Positions 31,784 to 44,944 of a DNA stretch of 64,000 nucleotides are shown here, piece after piece. The DNA comes from Chaenocephalus aceratus (lineage: Eukaryota; Chordata; Actinopteri; Perciformes; Channichthyidae), in NCBI GenBank assembly GCA_023974075.1, contig JAMFTG010000243.1:95001-159000 (forward strand). The letters run 5' to 3'. Position 1 is the first letter of the stretch. The number at the start of each line of letters is the position of its first letter. A model generated the notes under the pieces. That model worked only from the letters and a program-made list of their open reading frames with translations. It did not search any database and was not told the DNA's origin. The position numbers and the translations under genes were made by a program.

Positions 31784-34182
31784 AATCAGAGAGGGAAACC
31801 GACAGAAAGCAAACAGGCAGGAAACGGGGGTGAACACTTTACAAAATAAAATAGGAAACCCAAAGATAGAAAAGGACACGAAAAATACAAACACAGACAA
31901 ATCCTAACAGTACCCCCCCCTCAAGGGACGGATCCCAGACGTCCCAAAACAAAAAACAAAAATCCAAAAACTCAAGCAGGGTGGGTAGAGGGGGTCCGGA
32001 GGAGGGACGCATCACTAAGCCACCAGGGTGGGAGGAGGGGGTCAGGAGGACGGGACTGAACTGACCGCCCAGGGGCACGGCAGAGGACCAGGAAGGGGTC
32101 TCGGGCGGATGGCCCGGGGGCAAGGCAGAGGGCCAGGAAGGGGTCTCGGGCGGACGGCCCGGGGGTAAGGCGGAGTCCAAAAAGGGGGACTCGGGCGGAC
32201 GGCCCGGGGGCAAGACAGAGTCCAAGGTGGGGACCATGGAGGGGCGAAGGCAGCGGCAGGAAGAGTCAGGGGGCCGGGCCCGAGGGCGAGGCCCGCTGCA
32301 CTCAGGGGGCCGGGCTCGAGGGCGAAGACCAGACAGCTCCGCAGGCCGGGCAGGAAGGCGCTGACGGGACAGCGCCGGAGGCCGGGCATGACCCGGTGTC
32401 GGAGCTGGTGGGACAAGCCTCGGCAGGATCCCCCACGGAAGAGGACCAGGACACGGGATTGGCAGGACCCCCGGCAGGAGAGCAGTTGGCGGGACCCCCC
32501 AACAGCACAGGACAAAGGGTTGGCAGGACCCCCGGCAGGAGAGCAGACGGCGGGACCCCCAACGGGACAGGACAAAGGGCCGGCAGGACCCCCGGCAGGA
32601 GAGCAGTCGGCGGGGCCTCCAACGGCACAGGACAAAGGGTTGGCAGGACCCCCGGCAGGAGAGTAGTCGGCGGGACCTCCAATGAGACAGGACAAGGAGC
32701 TGGCAGGACCCCCGGCAGGAGAGTAGACGGCGGGACCCCCAACGGGACAGGACAAAGGGTTGGCAGGACCCCCGGCAGGAGAGCAGTCGGCGGGACCACC
32801 AACGAGACAGGACAAGGAGGTGGCAGGCCCCCCGGCAGGAGAGTAGGCGGCGGGACCTCCAACGGGACAGGACACAGGGTTGGCAGGACCCCCGACAGGA
32901 GAGCAGTCGGCGGGACCCCCAACGGGACAGGACATGGAGTTGGCAGGACCCCCGGCAGAAGAGCAGTCTGCGGGACCTCCAATGGCACAGGACATGGGGT
33001 TGGCAGGACCCCCGGCAGAAGAGTAGTCTGCGGGACCTCCAACGGCACAGGACCTGGGGTTGGCAGGACCCCCGGCAGAAGAGTAGTCTGCGGGACCTCC
33101 AACAGCACTTCAGTAGGGACTTTAGATGGGACTAGAGAAGGGACTAGGAAAGTGACCTGAGGAGGGACTAGGGAAAGGACTAGAGAAGGGACCAGAGGAG
33201 GAACTAGAGAACGAAACTCGAGAGGAGACTCGAGAGGGGAACTAGAGAGGGGACCTGAGGAGGGACTAGAGGAGGGACTAAAGGAGGGAACTGGAGAAGG
33301 GACTAGAGGAGAGACTAGAGGAGGGACTAGAGGAGGGACTAGAGAAGGGACCTTGAGAGGGGACTCGAGAGGCGAACTAGAGAGGGGACTCGAGGAGGGA
33401 CTAAAGGAGGGACTAAAGGAGGGAACTGGAGAGGGGACTCCAGAGGGGACTAGAGAAGGGAACTTGAGAGGGGACTCGAGAGGCGAACTAGAGAGGGGAC
33501 TCCAGAGGGGACTAGAGAAGGGAACTTGAGAGGGGACTCGAGAGGCGAACTAGAGAGGGGACTAAAGGAGGGACCAGAGGAGGGACTAAAGGAGGGAACT
33601 CGAGAGGGAACTCGAGGGGGAACTGGAGATGGGACTGTGGCAGCTGGGGCCACATCTGGGTCTGGCACCAAGGCTGCTGGGACCGGGACTGGGGCCGGAA
33701 TTGAAGCCAGAATCCTGGCTGAAAGGTCCGGTTCTGGAGCCCTGGCTCTTTGGCCTCGTGCTGCCAACCTGGCCTTGCGACCCCTTCCTTTAGGAGCCGT
33801 TTGGAGGCTCCGTGGACCTCCAAAGGCCAGACGAGTACCAGCGAATGGCTCCTGGACAGTAGCAAACACTGGGTGAGAAGCAGGGGCTGACGCCAGACGG
33901 ACCACACCAATGCGTGTGGTGTCAAAACAGGAGTTGGGAGACCTGGGTCTGTCAGGATCGGGAAAACAAATTGTGAGGTAATCCAAAAGCCTGGCAGGTA
34001 AGAATTTCACCAAACCTTGATTCCTCAGTGTAAGGTGGACTGCTTCTGCCAGAGCAGCATCTCACTGCTGAACCCTGACCGCTCCTATCCATTGATCAGA
34101 GCAGGTAGCCAAAGAAAACGTAAAATCCAATAATTCCTGCTCAAAAGGATCTGCTGGGCCCATATTTAAGGTCGGGTTGTTA
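31784..34182 (-). mobile_element. Non-autonomous LTR retrotransposon: truncated 3' LTR and internal region
   Basis: On the minus strand the element runs from the 5' LTR (34561-34183) through this internal region to a polypurine tract (TTGAGGGGGGGGTAC, 31926-31910) and a truncated 3' LTR (31909-31784). The internal part has one open frame near the 5' side (34013-33450, starting MVKFLPARLLDYL). It then has imperfect 12-mer repeats (33130-33620) and a 60-bp repeat (32440-33110) encoding a 20-residue Gly/Pro/Cys/Ala-rich period (GGPADCSPAGGPANPLSCPV). No protease, RT, RNase H or integrase is visible, so mobilisation would need a partner. Whether the repeat is translated is unknown. Confidence 0.75.
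32440..33110. repeat. 60-bp tandem repeat inside the LTR element
   Basis: About eleven units of exactly 60 bp carry 'ggttggcaggacccccggca' and 'ggagagcagtcggcgggacc'. The period is a multiple of three, so several long frames exist on both strands. Confidence 0.95.
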
Positions 34183-34561
34183 TGTTACGGTGTGTGTAGG
34201 AAGCAGGACCCAAATGCAGATTTAAAGTGTCAAAAATAACTCCTTTATTTCAAGGCTAAACTCTTCACAAAGACAGAACAGACCACTCACCGAAGACCAC
34301 GTCAAAACACAAGACAACCCGACAAAGAGAGACAGAAAACCCAGAACTTAAATACACCCAGGAATAATCACATAAACACGAGACAGGTGAGGAGGGAGGA
34401 GAAAACACATAGGTACCAGGTGAACACAATTGGGTAATCAGAGAGGGAAACCGACAGAAAGAAAACAGGCAGGAAACGGGGGTGAACACTTTACAAAATA
34501 AAATAGGAAACCCAAAGATAGAAAAGGACACGAAAAATACAAACACAGACAAATCCTAACA
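34183..34561 (-). mobile_element. 5' LTR of the LTR element (379 bp)
   Basis: It is the same length and nearly the same sequence as the solo LTR at 29786-30164, with a handful of substitutions (for example near 34240 and 34285). The sequence to its right (CCTTATATC) is that of the original target, so this LTR edge is also an original insertion edge. Confidence 0.93.
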
Positions 34562-35449
34562 CCTTATATCTCTTCTACATCAACATGTGTCCCCCTCTTC
34601 TTCATGTCTCTTCTACATCAACATGTGTCCCCTCTCCGTATCTCTTCTACATCAACATGTGTCCCCCTCTTCTTCATGTCTCTTCTACATCAACATGTGT
34701 CCCCCTCTTCTTCATGTCTCTTCTACATCAACATGTGTCCCCTCTTCTTCATGTCTCTTCTACATCAACATGTGTCCCCTCTTCTTCATGTCTCTTCTAC
34801 ATCAAACACGTGTCCCCTCTTCTTCACGTCTCTTCTCCATCAACATGTGTCCCCTCTTCTTCATGTCTCTTCTACATCAACATGTGTCCCCTCTTCTTCA
34901 TGTCTCTTCTACATCAACACGTGTCCCCTCTTCTTCATGTCTCTTCTACATCAACACGTGTCCCCTCTTCTTCATGTCTCTTCTACATCAACATGTGTCC
35001 CCTCTTCTTCATGTCTCTTCTACATCAACATGTGTCCCCTCTTCTTCATGTCTCTTCTACATCAACATGTGTCCCCTCTTCTTCATGTCTCTTCTACATC
35101 AACATGTGTCCCCTCTTCTCCATGTCTCTTCTACATCAACATGTGTCCCCTCTTCTTCATGTCTCTTCTACATCAACATGTGTCCCCTCATCTTCATGTC
35201 TCTTCTACATCAACATGTGTCCCCTCTTCTTCATGTCTCTTCTACATCAACATGTGTCCCCTCATCTTCATGTCTCTTCTACATCAACATGTGTCCCCTC
35301 TTCTTCATGTCCCTTCTACATCAACATGTGTCCCCTCTTCTTCATGTCTCTTCTACATCACCATGTGTCCCCTCTTCTCCATGTCTCTTCTACATCAACA
35401 TGTGTCCCCTCTTCTTCATGTCTCTTCTAAATCAACATGTGTCCCCTCT
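34562..35449. repeat. 37-bp minisatellite array 2
   Basis: About 24 units of the same 37-bp repeat, with the same rare variants (a shortened unit, a 'catcaccatgtg' unit, 'ctaaatcaacatg' last unit) as array 1. This is a tandem duplicate of array 1. A one-base insertion near 34805 shifts phase. Confidence 0.95.
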
Positions 35450-36530
35450 GTGGAAAGAGACTTTGAAAGTTTCAGGAACAAAGATTCTCTCTCTTTTTGA
35501 TCCATTTCTATAAAACCCTGTCTGAAATGAGCTGATCAGATTTTGGCCACTTTATGATGTCATAACGACGTGTTGTCTTGTGTAGCCATTAGCCAATCAG
35601 CAACCAAGGTACCCCCCCCCCTCCCACCTCATCACCTGAAATCTCCTCCTAGAGCACCATTGAGTTCTTTGTAACCAAATGTCTCTCATGCGGCTTTCAC
35701 ACCAGCGCTTTTCCCTTTCTGGCTCTTTCCGAGCGGGAGCTTTTCTGGTTCAGCTCCGGTTTCCCTTTTCTGCTCCCGCTCTGTTCACACCGCCCAGAGC
35801 CCGACTGGTGCTGCCGCTGCTGCATCATGACGTCACCGTCAACGGCGTTACGGCGCTCACAACAACAACGGGGAACTGCGTCGGGTCGATGATCGTGTTG
35901 CTTTTGATCACACGAAGCCAGATTAAATTAAATAACGACTTCTCCAGCCTTATACTTTGCTCCAGAGTGCCGTGGTTCATTGTTTATCAATGTGTTTCTG
36001 CGGCCGCTGCAGTGCTGCTCGTCCACGGGAGTTTATCCGTTAGCTCCCGGTTAGCTCACACTGCAGCGGCCGCTCTAAAGTATTCACTGTCCGACTCACA
36101 CAAGCGAATGTGTGTCAGTCTGAATTGACGCTGTTTGGCATCACAACGCTGTTATGAAAGTTTCTCTGGTATAAAATGGGTGATGTTTAGCATAGCAACC
36201 GAAGCTAAACTGACTACTTGCTATTGCTATCCTATTGTGGCATAACCCGTTTTCTACAGGCACATTTTAACGGCGTATTTTTATTATGACTCTACTTGTG
36301 ATAGACGGACACGACAACCTGTGCAGCCCATGTATTGATTCCATCCGATAGCTGCTAATACAAAACAACACGTCTGCCTCTCTCCACAATGATCGATAAC
36401 AGTGAACGGATGGTCAAAGTAAGGTACAAATAAACAGAACCACACGAAGCCTGGTTAGTGTTGCCTGACTTATAAAGTGTGTTTATAGGCACTACTGCTT
36501 GTAGGCAGGCATGACAGGGCCATGTTCAGG
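35450..36530. other. Duplicated flank 2 and unassigned sequence before the LINE
   Basis: Bases 35450-36113 repeat 31113-31783 at high identity. From 36114 ('gtgtcagtctgaattgacgc') the sequence is single copy. I see no gene or clear element in 36114-36530. Confidence 0.7.
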
Positions 36531-39474
36531 GGAGGTGGGTTTTAGTATCAACACTCATATTGCCCGAGGCACGGGCCGAGGAGGTGGAGTTGCAGCAATC
36601 TTTGACTCAAGTTTACCAAACTAAACCAAAACTAAATTATACCTCCTTTGAAAGCCTCGTTTTTAGTCTTACGCATCCGACCTGGAAAACTTTGCAGCCA
36701 ATCTTATTTGTTACAGTGTATCGTGCACCAGGTCCTTATTCAGAATTCTTATCAGAATTCTCTGAGTTTTTATCAACTTTGGTTCTTAAAACAGACAAAG
36801 TAATTATCGTAGGTGACTTTAATATTCATGTTGACGATGATAAAAATAGCCTTACTGTTGCATTTAACTCTATATTAGATTCTGTTGGTTTCTGTCAGAG
36901 TGTAAAAAAACCAACCCACTGCTATAATCACACTCTCAACCTTGTTCTGACTTATGGTATTGAAATTGAGCAAGTATTAGTCGAACCGCATAATCCTGCT
37001 TTATCCGAGCATTTCTTAGTAACTTTTGAAGTACTGTTACTAGACTACAAAGCATTAGTCAAAAGCTCCTGCAGCAGAAACCTATCTGTTAATGCTATAG
37101 CCACATTTAAGGAAGAGATTCCACCAATACTTAACTCGATAGCATGTCTGCATGTAGGGGAGGAAACTTATACAAAATGTACACCACCCCAAATTGATCA
37201 TGTTGTTGATAGTGCTATAGATTGCGCTGCGAATAAAATTAGACTTCTGTTGCTCCTTTGAAAAAGAAGAAAATAAAACAACATAGATTAGCTCCCATGG
37301 CATAATGCCGAAACCCGCAAAATAAAGCAAAAGTCTAGACAACTTGAAAGGATATGGCGTTCCACTAAACTTGAAGAATCTCGTTTAATTTGGCTATTAC
37401 TCTCAATGACTATAAGAAAGCACTGCGTAAAGCGAGAGCAGCTACTACTCTTCATTAATAGATGAGAATAAGAATAATGCAAGATTTCTTTTCAGCACTG
37501 TAGCCAGGCTGACAGAGAGCCACGCTCGATTGAGCCTTCTATTCCCATAGCACTCAGTAGTAATGATTTTATGTGCTTTTTTAACGATAAAATTGTTACT
37601 CTTAGAAACAAAATTAATGACCTCTTGCCTTTGACCAGTATAGTGTTATCAACAGCTCCCGGAGAAAGTAAGTTCTAATATTACACTAGATAGTAAACTA
37701 GAATGCTTTTCAGCCATTAACCTTGAACAATTACATTCAATGATTCTCTCTTCTAAACCATCAACGTGCATGTTAGACCCAATTCAAACTAAGCTGTTGA
37801 AGGAAGTTTTTCCATTAATTAGCACTTCTTTATTAAATATTATGGAATATGTCTTTATTATCTAGGCTAGTCCACAATCTTCAAAGTAGCAGTGATAAAA
37901 CCGGCTTCTTAAAAGCACAAACCAAAGTTAGCCATGGAGTGCCACAGGGCTCAGTGCTCGGACCTATTTGTTCACATTATATATGCTTCCGTTAGGCAAT
38001 ATATTATAAGGAATCATTCTGTAAACTTTCATTGTTATGCGGATGATACTCAACTATATTTATCAATCAAGCCTGACGAAATTAATCATCTAAATAAAAT
38101 TCAAGACTACCTTAAGGACTTAAAAACGTGGATGACCTTAAACTTTTTGATGTTAAACACGACCAAAACTGAAGTTATTGTACTTGGCCCGAAGAATCTA
38201 CAAAACAAATTATCTAAAGATATACTAACTATGGATGGCATTAATTTGGCCTCCAGTGAGACTGTAAGGAATCTTGGTGTTATATTTGATCAGGATTTAT
38301 CCTTTAATGCCCACATAAAATCAATTTCAAGGACCGCCTACTTCCATCTACGTAACATTGCAAAAATCAGGCATATCTTGCCTCAAAACGATGCAGAGAA
38401 ACTAATCCATGCATTTTTTACTTCTAGGCTGGATTATTGTAACTCTTTATTATCAGGGAGTACCAAGAAGTCAATCAAGTCGCTTCAGCTGATTCAAAAT
38501 GCTGCGGCTCGTGTACTAACCAGAGTTAGGAAAAGGGACCACATTACTCCTGTTCTGGCTGCCTTACACTGGCTCCCTATAGAACACAGGATAGAATTTA
38601 AAATTCTTCTTCTCGCCTACAAAGCCCTTCATGGGCAGGCGCCATCTTACCTTAAAGAACTCATTATACCCTACTGTCCTACTAGGGCATTGCGTTCCAA
38701 GAATGCAGGGTTGTTGGTTGTTCCTAGAATCTCTAAAAGTACAATGGGAGCCAGAGCCTTTTCTTATCAAGCTCCACATTTGTGGAATCAGCTTCCAGTT
38801 TGTGTTCGGGCGGCAGACACCCTATCCGTTTTTAAGAGTGCGCTTAAGACCTTCCTTTTTGATAAAGCTTATAGTTAGGGCTGATTAGATTCAGCCCCTA
38901 GTTTTGCTGATATAGGCTTAGTTTGTCGGGGGACATCTTACTTCTTCCTTCTCTCTGTCTATACCCGTGTACTCGCATGTTCCGATTAACCCAGCTTCCC
39001 CAAATGTCCTTCTTTTTGGTGTCTATATACGCTGGGATCCGGAGTCATGGATGATCCTGCGGTCCTGTGTCCTGGATCGCGAGCGCTGGATCTTGAGTCG
39101 TGGCTGTGGTCCTGGATCATAGGTCCTGGATGGATATCCTCGTGGATTCATCTTCCTATTATACACACATGCATTTCCAAACATCTGGACTACCTATGTT
39201 GCAAATGTATTATCTTTTCAATTTACACACGGCATCTATTGCACGTCTGTCCGTCCTGGGAGAGGGATCCCTCCTCTGTTGCTCTCCCTGAGGTTTCTCC
39301 CATTTTTCCCTTTAAACTGGGTTTTCTTTGGAAGTTTTTCCTTTGTACGATGTGAGGGTCTAAGGACAGAGGGTGTCGTATTGTCATACTGATATTCTGT
39401 ACACACTGTGAAGACCACTGAGACAAATGTAACATTTGTGATATTGGGCTATATAAATAAACATTGATTGACAT
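36530..39474 (+). mobile_element. L2-type LINE, degenerate but near full ORF2
   Basis: The apurinic-type endonuclease C-terminal half is at about 36570-37060 (GRGGGVAAIFD, VYRAPGPY, IVGDFNIHVD, HTLNLV, SEHFLVTFE where SDH is usual). The RT has SHGVPQGSVLGPI near 37930 and YADDTQLYLS near 38038. The C-terminal domain follows (QNAAARVLTRVRKRDHITPVL, HWLPIEHRIEFKILLLAYKAL, LWNQLPVCVRA), stopping at 38878. The 3' UTR runs to a short ATTGATTGACATTGAT tail at 39474. Frames are broken several times, and the fingers/palm motifs before motif B are deleted. It sits exactly at the junction between the two tandem duplication units. Confidence 0.9.
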
Positions 39475-40897
39475 TGATAGTTGGTGCTTGAGAAGACTAA
39501 ACATGTATCTGCACATCTCTATAAAGTATATTCATTACTCGTTATTCTCTACTAATAGTTCATTAAAGACTGTATCTAATTGGTATTTTGCACATCCCTT
39601 TCAAGATTTCAAAGGTTTATTGGCATATCATACACAACTACAGTGTAGTTATGCAATGAATACAAAACTTGGGTCACAGGTTCCTCAACAGTGCATTACA
39701 AGACATCTATCAATATGTGTGTACCTCCACCATTAAGCTGTCAAATTCTGCACATTTCGTATACTATCTACATACATAAGAGTATAATTAATGTGTAGAA
39801 TATCAGTTCAAATAATTGCTTCAACATAGTTAACATTGCAGGAAAGCAATATATTAGACGTTAAGTACTTTGTCAGGCTTAATATTTATCTGTAGATAGA
39901 TACCCCCAAAGCTTTTTTCTTATTTGAAAGAAGACCTTAACCTAAAGTATTATTTAATGTTTAAATAGAGGTTAATTAGTTTTCTGTTTTGCACATCCTC
40001 ATATTAATATCTTTGTACATCGTGCACTAAACTGTTTTATTGTAGAGATCACTTACAGTATCTTCTTGATTTTTTATATTCTATATTTCTATCATTGACC
40101 TTCTACTTTCCCCCTATGAAAGTATGTACTCTTAATATTTTTTTCATCAAATAACATTATTCAACAAAAATAACATTATTCAACAAAAATAATTCAATAA
40201 CATGCTTTAACCACTAGGCGGTGCACACAAGGTACGCACAGCATACCTTTGTATTATTAGTGTAGGACACTTATGTATGTATAACATCTGAAGATATTTA
40301 GATGTATTCATGTTTTTACATAATTGTACAGGATATTGCTCTACTATTTCTCATGTTTTACTTCTACACATTAATATCTGATTTGTAAAACATCACAGAC
40401 AGAATGGTATATCCGTCATTTAATGGTAAGCTATTGAAATTGTGATTCCATCGATGTGTCTCCCATCACCCAAATCCCCTGACTATTCTCTCAACTCAGT
40501 ATTTTCATTCTTATATTCAAATAAAATCAGTAATATCTTTAAAAACATGCATTGCGGCTAAAACATCTAATCAGCGAGCTGAGGATCTTTCCTATGTCTG
40601 TTTCCGGTATTGTTCCTGTAATGAGAGTTCACATTTATGCTACATTAAAGGGTGGAATTGACTACACATCTTCAGAAACATAATTTGCTTCAGATATAAC
40701 TCATAGCAAATAAAGTATACAAATATAAGTAATACAAAGATAAAACACTGGCATGTAATTTACGTTAGAATAAATAGAATGGTTTTGAATAATAGATGAG
40801 AGTAAAATCTACGTCACTTTACAGCCCCGCCCACTTTTGGGGAAACCGACGCAGTCATTTGAACGGCGATCAAGCCTGAAGCCACAGAGTACGGTCA

Positions 40898-41182
40898 GTC
40901 CATCCATCCATCTTCTCCCGCTTATCCGTGGTCGGGTCGCGGAGTTTGCAGTTCCAGCAGAGAGCCCCAAACGTTCCTTTCCCTGGCCACATCAACCAGC
41001 TCTGACTGGGGGGTCCCAAGGCGCTCTCAGGCCAGCGAATAGATATAATCCCTCCACCTGGTCCTAGGTCTACCCCTTGGTCTCTTCCCAGCTGGACGTG
41101 CCTGAAACACCTCCCTAGGTAGGGAGGCGCCCAGGTGGCATCCTTACTAGGTGCCCGAACCACCTCAACTGGCTCCTTTCGA
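40898..41182 (-). mobile_element. LINE ORF2 C-terminal fragment, copy in block A'
   Basis: Duplicate of 4178-4462. The minus-strand frame is more disrupted here. Same (CCAT)n tail. Confidence 0.6.
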
Positions 41183-42817
41183 CGCGTACGGTCAGTCGCG
41201 AAACTTAATTACATTATAGTTGGCGTTCCTAGCGTGTATGCTACCGAGCTAAACAAGAAGGTTTCCAAGAGCTAGACATGCTAGGGAAAACATTGTTACA
41301 TGTAGAGATACATGTAAGGCATCTGCTGGTATTGGAGTTGATATATGGAAACGCTAGCAACTTAGTTAGCCCAGTTAGCACTGCACTGTGTCAATGGCTT
41401 AGCAGCCCCAACAAGTTTACCCATTTAAACAGTCGTGGTAGATACCTTGTTTGTTTTAAACATCATATACACAAACAACATTACATTGCATTTAGCTGAC
41501 GCTTTTATCCAAAGCGACTTACAATAAGTGCGTTCGACCAACAAAATACAAACTTGAAGAAAACAGAATAATATCAGTACATCAGGTTTCATAGAGCAAA
41601 AACATTTCAAGTGCTACTCAACTGGCTTTAGATAAGCCAGCCCTTTATTAGTATATAAGTGCTTTGTTAATAGTTCTATCGCTTGAAGTGGAGTCGAAAG
41701 AGATGAGTTTTCAGTCTGCGCCGGAAGGTGTGTAAGCTATCTGCTGTCCCCTCCATATTTGAGCACAAAAAACAACCGAAAGAACGAAAGAGCGGGGCAA
41801 TGCAGAAGCACCAAAGAATTGAGATAAACACATTTTGATTTGATTTCAAAGCGCACGGAGCACAGAGCGGACAACAGATAACGGAATTGCAGTTTTATTG
41901 CTTATAGATTATCAGAACATTTCAAAGGGGACACAGTCACATTGGATATTAACCTGTGGATTAACTACATCATCGTTTTTATCGTTTTAATGCCATTTTA
42001 GACCAGACAAAGAGGAAGGTAAGCCATGTTAGCCTAGCTCATGTTAGTACCAAGCGCCACTTGTTTTGATGTACGTTTTTGTTGATAACCTCGCGAGTTT
42101 ATATCTTTCAGTGTTGAGGTGGGCACCGTTAGATTCTGTGTCTCCTTGCTATCATAAACAATGTGTTGTATGTGGAGCTAGGATAAGTAATAAGAGAGCT
42201 AGGAGTGATTTTCGTTCGTGCAGTAATAGGTTAGCATTTTTCGCTCGGTGCTAATTCAGAGGCTCACTGTCACTTGTGTTTTTTTTTTTTAAATAAATGA
42301 AAAAGATCAGTTAAATTAATTTTTCCCGTTATATGGATATAAAATATTTATAGTTTATTAAATATTAAGGTTCCTTAGACGTCGTTTCCTGACCGTGGGG
42401 CCTAAGAGGATAACAGAGTATGTTTTATTCTTATTTTATTTTTTTCACAACAGTTGTATTTGGATGGAATGAATACCTATAGTGATAATTCAAAGCAATA
42501 CAATTATTTTTACAGTGAAATAGTTCAAATGGAACTGATGGTTCCCAAATTACCCAGAGGTGAGTCCACATATTTTTCTAAACCTCTCTAAAAAGGTCAC
42601 ATTTCACTTGTTTTGCATCAATCTTGATACAGGGTACTTATTATATGTTATAGTTTGGAACAACATAGTTTGGAACAACATACTCCAGACATACTCAACA
42701 TACTCCAGATCTTGGGTGGCCTCCGACTCAGAATCAGACATGATAACTAAACTAAGTTGTACTATCGGCGGAAGCAGCTGTGAGCGATAAGCCAGGTGGA
42801 AATATGTTTGTACACTC

Positions 42818-42840
42818 TGACGTCACGCGACGCCATCTTG
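42818..42840 (+). promoter_or_regulatory. CRE + YY1-like motif cluster, copy 2
   Basis: TGACGTCA and GCCATCTTG are kept. The intervening E-box has mutated (CACGCG). See 6098-6120. Confidence 0.4.
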
Positions 42841-43085
42841 CGGAGACGAGCGGCTGAGAAATAAATCGTCGGACTTGGTGTTGGGGGTTGAACTCAATAA
42901 ATATTGATTTTAATACTGCAATATCTTAGATAGTGTTGTAGCTATATGATTTTGATTTTACTGGCAATTATAAAAAAATCTTTGCATTTGATCTTTAAAC
43001 ACAAGTCATGTGCACGGAAATGCTGTTCAACAATTGGTGAGACATTAAGGGGGTAAAAACGCAAATTTCTACCGGAGCCTCCGCC

Positions 43086-43169
43086 ATGGAGCATCGGCAC
43101 TTTCGGCAGGTTATTCTCATGCTGCTGTTAGTCTGGAGATCAACAGACACTAGCGGCCCGTGCATATGA
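43086..43169 (+). CDS. Signal-peptide-like microORF, copy 2
   Basis: Same 27-codon frame as 6403-6486, with Ile-to-Val in the hydrophobic run and Arg-to-Cys near the end. The start context and stop are conserved. Conservation over a recent duplication is weak evidence for function. Confidence 0.3.
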   Translation: MEHRHFRQVILMLLLVWRSTDTSGPCI

Positions 43170-44571
43170 TTATATAATCAGACAACGTCCGTTAAAAAAC
43201 ATTATAACATAATGAGAGACGTTCTGCAGTCAGGAGGAAGTTTCACCGACGACAGGTGTTCTTACTTTTATGTAGGCCTAGTTGACGGAGCATTTTTACT
43301 TTACACGACACTGTTCAACACTTCATTCTGCTTCACTCTTAAAATTAACAACCGCGGATGTGTTGAAAGACTCTTTCGCTAAAGATTTTTGAAGACATCC
43401 GCGTTCTTGTGACACGTAAATACTACACTTCCTATGTTTTGGTGCGGACTGCGTTCACACCAGCAATGAACCGCTCTAGAGTTCGCAAGCAAGCGTTCCG
43501 AGACCACATATTTTAGCGGACCAGAGTCCGGTTGTTGAGTTCACCTCAGAGGTCTCGGACTGCGTTCACACCGACCCAAATGAACCGCACCAAGCGGCTA
43601 AACGCGCCAGGGTTCGATTCAACCGGACTATAAAAGGCTGGTGTGAATGCGCCGTTATCTCAGTGGGTCTCAAACGGTTTGGTCACAAATTATTCAAAAG
43701 ATTATTTCCGCGGCACACCTTCATATGATCATTATAGTCTATATGGCAGTAAAACAAGAATAGAGTTTGAAAGGGGAGTGATTTGTAAAATATCCATAAA
43801 GAAAAATATAATCTGTTAACAGTTCTGTTTCATATGGGTGTTGAGAGATGTATCCATAGATCTCTTCATGTTGCTCTCAAAGTGCACCAGATTGATGCTT
43901 TTAACTTCAATATTTAAAAAAAATCTTCCTGGGGGAGCATGCCCCCGGACCCCCCTAGAGGAGGTGAGGTTCGCCCCACACTCATAAAAAATAGCACTTT
44001 ACCCCTGCCTATATGCCGTGAGCTGATTATCAAGCCTTCATTGTAACAGTCGCGGGTGTACCGTGTGTGCGTGTGGGGAGTGTTGCAGTAGAAAATTCCA
44101 CTGTAGCGCTGCGGCCGCCGCCACTGTGGGCTAAGCCCCGAATGTTTTCAGGTCCAGGCGACGCCCCTGGTCTACAGTATTGAGTATGTAAGTCGCTTTG
44201 GATAAAAGCGTCTAACAAGTAACATGTAATAATATATGTTCGGCTGGCAGAGGGTGCGGCCATAGCTCTGGGCGTGGTGGCTACTGGGTATCCCTGCGTA
44301 GCGATACCCAGGAAGAAAACATCGGAAATCCAACGAGGCGTTTTGGGGAGGTCTTTTCTGTGTTAGAGTTTCACTTCCTACAGGGTGTACTTTGAGGGTT
44401 TTTGACTCTGCAGACCGTTTACATGTATAAAAACTTTCATAACACACAAGGGGACGGGTAATAACCGGAAAAGCATGACATGGGACCTTTAATATTTATC
44501 TGTAGATACCCCCAACGTTTTTTTTCTTATTCAAAAGAAGACCTTAACTTAAAGTATTCTTTAATGTTTAA

Positions 44572-44944
44572 AGTTGGGGTAGGTAATTTTGGAGAAACCA
44601 GCTCGAGTGCGCTAGAATTTGAAAATACACAGCTGGAAGAAATCTGCTACTTCCTTACAGAGCCCCTCCTCCAACACACACGAACGCGCACATGACCAAT
44701 GAGGGCACAAGATAAGTTTGTGCACAGATGGAAGGCTGACAGGCAGGTAGGCCATCCAGTTACTTTAGCCGGCTCAGATGATTGGTCGTGCTTTTTACAG
44801 CACTACGGCTTCCACAGATGAGATTTTTGTATGGATTTTTTGTCAAAACACTTAAGATATTCATTGCTATCGGGATGTTAAGAGTATTCCATTGAATATA
44901 ACAAAAAGTGTATCTCGAGCCGGATTCTCAAACTTACCCCACCT
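44572..44944. mobile_element. TTAA-specific MITE (piggyBac- or Kolobok-type)
   Basis: Termini are AGTTGGGGTAGGTAATTTT and (reverse complement of the right end) AGGTGGGGTAAGTTTGAGA. It is flanked by TTAA on both sides (44568-44571, 44945-44948). Block A near 3232 shows the empty site with a single TTAA. 373 bp, no coding capacity. Confidence 0.88.

Larger units (their letters stand above)
39475..44513. repeat. Segmental duplication block A', copy 2
   Basis: Collinear with 2931-7527, marking the start of the second tandem unit. It retains about 190 bp (39495-39695) and about 280 bp (43980-44262) missing from copy 1. It contains the same LINE remnant (40898-41182), promoter-like cluster and microORF. 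I see no other gene. Confidence 0.93.

Noticed and set aside
32042..33160. Large Gly/Pro-rich open frames on both strands
   Set aside because: They come from the 60-bp repeat inside an LTR element. Opposite-strand frames are open for the same reason. I kept only the repeat and noted possible translation in the element's own orientation.
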